From JAEUNJ01 sp052035955 (GTDB lineage: Bacteria; Pseudomonadota; Gammaproteobacteria; Burkholderiales; Rhodocyclaceae): DNA of 25,207 nucleotides. The stretch is from contig JBPOHD010000140.1 in assembly GCA_052035955.1 (NCBI GenBank), positions 1-25,207 of the forward strand, given 5' to 3'. The position numbers were made by a program, and so were the translations under genes. A model generated the notes under the pieces. That model had not been told where the DNA came from. It searched no databases and worked only from the letters and a program-made list of their open reading frames with translations. This document shows positions 23,256 through 25,207 of the stretch, piece after piece (positions within the stretch are counted from its first letter, which is position 1; every line of letters begins with the position of its first letter).

Positions 23256-23933
23256 TCACTTCAAAGGCGGGGGTCTTTGTCCGTTTGTATTCGCGGCGCC
23301 ACGCCTTCCGGTACCGTCAAGGTTCAGTGCCTGCTGGGCGGCAACGACCTCCTTCGCCAATTCGGCCAATTTCCTGCGTTGATTTCGGGCAGACCGACGC
23401 AGCAGCTCAAAGGCCTCCGCCCGTCCAAGTTTGTGCTGGACCATCGCGATGCCGATCGCGATGCTGATCTCCCGGTCGCCGTCGAGCGCCTGTTGCAAAT
23501 TGCGCCGATTGTCCCGTAGTTCGCGGATCTCGTCGGCCCTGGCCAGGGCGGCACGGACCGCCGGAACCAACTGGGCGACGTCGATCGGTTTCACCAGGTA
23601 GCCCAGGGCGCCAAGCCGGGTCGCGGTCTCGACCAGTTCATCGTCCCGGTAAGCGCTGAGGAACATGAATGGGACATGGTCCAGTTCCTTGAGCCGTTCT
23701 GCGATCTGGAGGCCACTGCCCTCCCTCAGCCGCATATCGAGAATGGCGAGTCTGGGCTGGATGCCCGATGCCAACAACTCCTCAGCCTCGGCCACGGTTT
23801 CCGCCGCGAAGGTCCGAAACCCTGCGTCCTGCAGGCCAAGGACCAGCGAGCTCAGGACAAGTCGGTCGTCGTCGACCATCAGAACGGTGACGGGGCCTTC
23901 CTCCCGCCGGGCTTTATCAGGGATTGAATTCAT
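23256..23933 (-). CDS. ANTAR-domain response regulator
   Basis: This 225-residue regulator has an N-terminal receiver domain (about 14-130) with acidic residues in VLMVDDDRLV, phospho-acceptor Asp66 in LAILDMRLREGSG, and Lys115 in YLVKPIDV. After a charged helix, the C-terminal ANTAR domain (about 150-205) reads SIAIGIAMVQHKLGRAEAFE, then LRRSARNQRRKLAELAKEVV. ANTAR proteins such as NasR, AmiR and EutV bind twin-hairpin RNA and prevent transcription termination. I chose the ATG at 23933 because GGAGAAG lies 5 nt upstream. The start overlaps the 3' end of the kinase gene by 17 bp, so the pair is a coupled two-component system. Confidence 0.92.
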   Translation of the reverse strand: MNSIPDKARREEGPVTVLMVDDDRLVLSSLVLGLQDAGFRTFAAETVAEAEELLASGIQPRLAILDMRLREGSGLQIAERLKELDHVPFMFLSAYRDDELVETATRLGALGYLVKPIDVAQLVPAVRAALARADEIRELRDNRRNLQQALDGDREISIAIGIAMVQHKLGRAEAFELLRRSARNQRRKLAELAKEVVAAQQALNLDGTGRRGAANTNGQRPPPLK

Positions 23934-24570
23934 GTGTCTTCTCCGTCTGTTGTTCACCCGCCAGGACCGGCGGCGACACCTGCAGGGTCACCGTCACCCA
24001 AGCCCCTTCCTGGTCCCATTTGATTTCGACGCCACTTCTCGGCAACAGGGCTGAGACGAGTTGCAGGCCATCACCGAACCCCATCTGAAGTTCCGGCGAA
24101 AAACCTTCCGGCAGCCATCCCTTGTTTCGGATGGTGAGGCGTGCCCGCGAAGGATGGGGCTCGAAACGCGCCGTCAATTCGACGCCGCTTCCCTCCTCCC
24201 CGTGCTTTGCCGCATTGGCCAGCAACTCGTTGAGCACCAGGGCCATGGGCACCGCTTCGCTGTCGGCCAATACGCAATCTCCGTGAAGGCACTCGATCGC
24301 GACCTTGACCGGCTGTTGCCAGAGCGCCTCGGTGTTCTCCGCAACGCTGCGCGCCAACTCACATAGCGGCACCCCTGAAGCCGCGGGGCCCTGGATACCG
24401 TGTACGACGGCGATGCCTTGAAGCCGACTGATGGCGTCGGTAATCGGCTCCCGGAGAGACGGGTGACTACGCGCCAGGCGCCGGAGGATTCCGGCAACCC
24501 CCTGCAGGTTGTTCTCGATCCGGTGATGCACCTCGCGGAGGTAACAATCCCCCGGCAGAGCCGGGGGCAT
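23917..24570 (-). pseudogene. HisKA_2-type histidine kinase, N-terminus removed by IS200
   Basis: Residues matching a kinase start at TAC (24543). The H-box LREVHHRIENNLQGVAGIL follows at once (His15/His16 of the open frame), then an HATPase domain with N-box ALVLNELLANAAKHG and a G-box-like GFGDGLQLVSALL. This is the catalytic core of the kinase partner of the ANTAR regulator, as in EutW/EutV-type pairs. The usual N-terminal sensor is missing. Sequence from 24544 rightward belongs to an insertion sequence, and the first nine codons of the open frame, including its ATG at 24570, come from the IS end. The missing part should lie beyond the right edge. A soluble kinase core could still be made from the IS-derived start. 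Confidence 0.85.
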
Positions 24571-24648
24571 TCGATTGTGAGCCGCTCAAAGCGGCTGGTC
24601 GGGGTCGCTAACGCGGCCCCGCATTGCTGGAGCCACCAGTTCGGTGGC
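24544..24648 (-). other. Structured end of the IS200 element: four consecutive hairpins
   Basis: Between the tnpA stop and the kinase junction there are four stems. Hairpin one is CCCCCGGC/GCCGGGGG (24549-24567), extended by an outer ACAAT/ATTGT with a bulge. Hairpin two is AGCCGC/GCGGCT (24580-24596). Hairpin three is CGGGGTCGC/GCGGCCCCG with one wobble (24600-24621). Hairpin four is GCCACC/GGTGGC (24632-24648). The outermost one is probably the transposase recognition hairpin; the others are unexplained. Confidence 0.75.
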
Positions 24649-24651
24649 CGC

Positions 24652-25083
24652 TCACCTCCATAGGCCGAGTTGGTCCAACCGCTCGTCCTCCTGCTCCTGC
24701 TTCTTGATGTAGTCCCTTACCACCGCTTCATCTCGACCGACGGTCGATACGAAGTACCCTCGGGCCCAAAAATGCTGTCCAACGAAGTTCCGCTTCCGCT
24801 CCCCATACACCCGTGCCAGATGGATGGCGCTCTTGCCCTTGATGAAACCGATCACTTGCGACACCGCGTATTTCGGCGGAATCGCGATCATCATGTGCAC
24901 GTGGTCCGGCATCAGATGCCCTTCCACGATCTCGCTCTCTTTCTGTGCGGCAAGCTTCCGGAACACTTCGCCGAGATGCTTTCGCAGTTCTCCATACAAC
25001 GTCCTGCGGCGGCACTTCGGGATGAATATCACGTGATATTTGCAGTCCCACGCCGTGTGGCTCAAACTTTCGAACTTGTCCAT
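24652..25083 (-). CDS. tnpA: IS200-family Y1 transposase TnpA
   Basis: The 143-residue single-strand transposase has the family N-terminus (LSHTAWDCKYHVIFIPKCRR), the HUH metal-binding motif His61-Val-His63 in LMPDHVHMMIAIPP, and catalytic Tyr125 in VVRDYIKKQEQED. Length is normal and no frameshift is seen, so it is probably active. AAAGGAAG lies upstream of the ATG. It is oriented in the same direction as the kinase gene it interrupts. Confidence 0.95.
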   Translation of the reverse strand: MDKFESLSHTAWDCKYHVIFIPKCRRRTLYGELRKHLGEVFRKLAAQKESEIVEGHLMPDHVHMMIAIPPKYAVSQVIGFIKGKSAIHLARVYGERKRNFVGQHFWARGYFVSTVGRDEAVVRDYIKKQEQEDERLDQLGLWR

Positions 25084-25170
25084 CGGGATTCTTCCTTTCG
25101 TGTGCTTGGCGGCTCACGTTTGGAAGTCTCTACGATGGACAACCCCGAATACGTCAAACTTTTACTGCCT

Positions 25171-25187
25171 CCCCGGCAGAGCCGGGG
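25171..25187 (-). repeat. Subterminal hairpin at the tnpA-proximal end of the IS200 element
   Basis: CCCCGGC/GCCGGGG forms a 7-bp stem with an AGA (TCT on the minus strand) loop. It is identical in core to the hairpin at 24550-24566, as expected for the two ends of an IS200 element recognised by TnpA. Confidence 0.85.
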
Positions 25188-25207
25188 GGCCTCCCTTGGT
25201 TGCTAGG

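Larger units (their letters stand above)
24544..25207 (-). mobile_element. IS200-type insertion sequence (left end at or beyond window edge)
   Basis: The element contains a single Y1 transposase gene and no tnpB. Matching subterminal hairpins occur near both ends: the core CCCCGGCAGAGCCGGGG appears at 24550-24566 and at 25171-25187. The end near 24544 is placed where kinase coding sequence resumes. The outer boundary on the other side cannot be fixed inside the window. IS200 elements have no inverted repeats or target duplication, so absence of both is expected. Confidence 0.88.

Noticed and set aside
24544..25207. A CRISPR or tandem-repeat array suggested by repeated CCCCGGCAGAGCCGGGG
   Set aside because: There are only two copies, about 620 bp apart, flanking a Y1 transposase, which is the pattern of IS200 ends.

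Overview
The window looks like chromosomal DNA of a motile betaproteobacterium. High GC, an FlhDC-type flagellar master regulator, a motAB-mcp-cheY-cheA-cheW cluster with a PAS-containing receptor, a TusE/DsrC-like protein and a Uup-type ABC-F ATPase together fit a member of the Rhodocyclales. That placement is inferred from gene content and protein style, not from a database match.

Positions 1-15000 are a motility and chemotaxis block read almost entirely on the minus strand. In transcription order it holds: an HDOD-REC-GGDEF protein, an overlapping REC-GGDEF(degenerate)-EAL protein, flhD, flhC, a clear intrinsic terminator, motA, motB, a membrane-anchored MCP-like protein without a periplasmic domain, cheY, an IS1380-family insertion sequence, cheA, cheW, and a large NIT-like/HAMP/PAS chemoreceptor cut by the left edge. 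The c-di-GMP genes sit directly upstream of the flagellar master regulator, so second-messenger control, flagellar commitment, motor force and chemotactic signalling are encoded in sequence. The IS sits exactly at the cheY stop codon and separates cheY from cheA.

Positions 15000-22450 carry housekeeping and accessory genes. These are a Nudix hydrolase with a zinc ribbon (+), an orphan TonB-like protein (-), an HNH endonuclease (+), then a plus-strand run of a YgiQ-type radical SAM protein, a small SAM-dependent methyltransferase and the ABC-F ATPase Uup, and finally a TusE-like sulfur-relay protein (-).

Positions 22450-25207 are the least ordinary part. About 750 bp lacks any recognised gene but holds a candidate 58-residue protein with an AGGAGG ribosome binding site and a plausible promoter, plus several inverted repeats. 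Next come an ANTAR-domain response regulator (RNA-binding antiterminator type) and the catalytic core of its partner HisKA_2-type histidine kinase. The kinase lost its N-terminal part to an IS200-type (Y1 HUH) insertion sequence that fills the right edge.

I did not find a clearly new multi-gene system. The best leads are the repeated YGFF motifs in the CheA linker, the small ORF beside the ANTAR regulator, the TTTGTAAG repeats upstream of flhD, and the two insertion sequences placed precisely in signalling genes.
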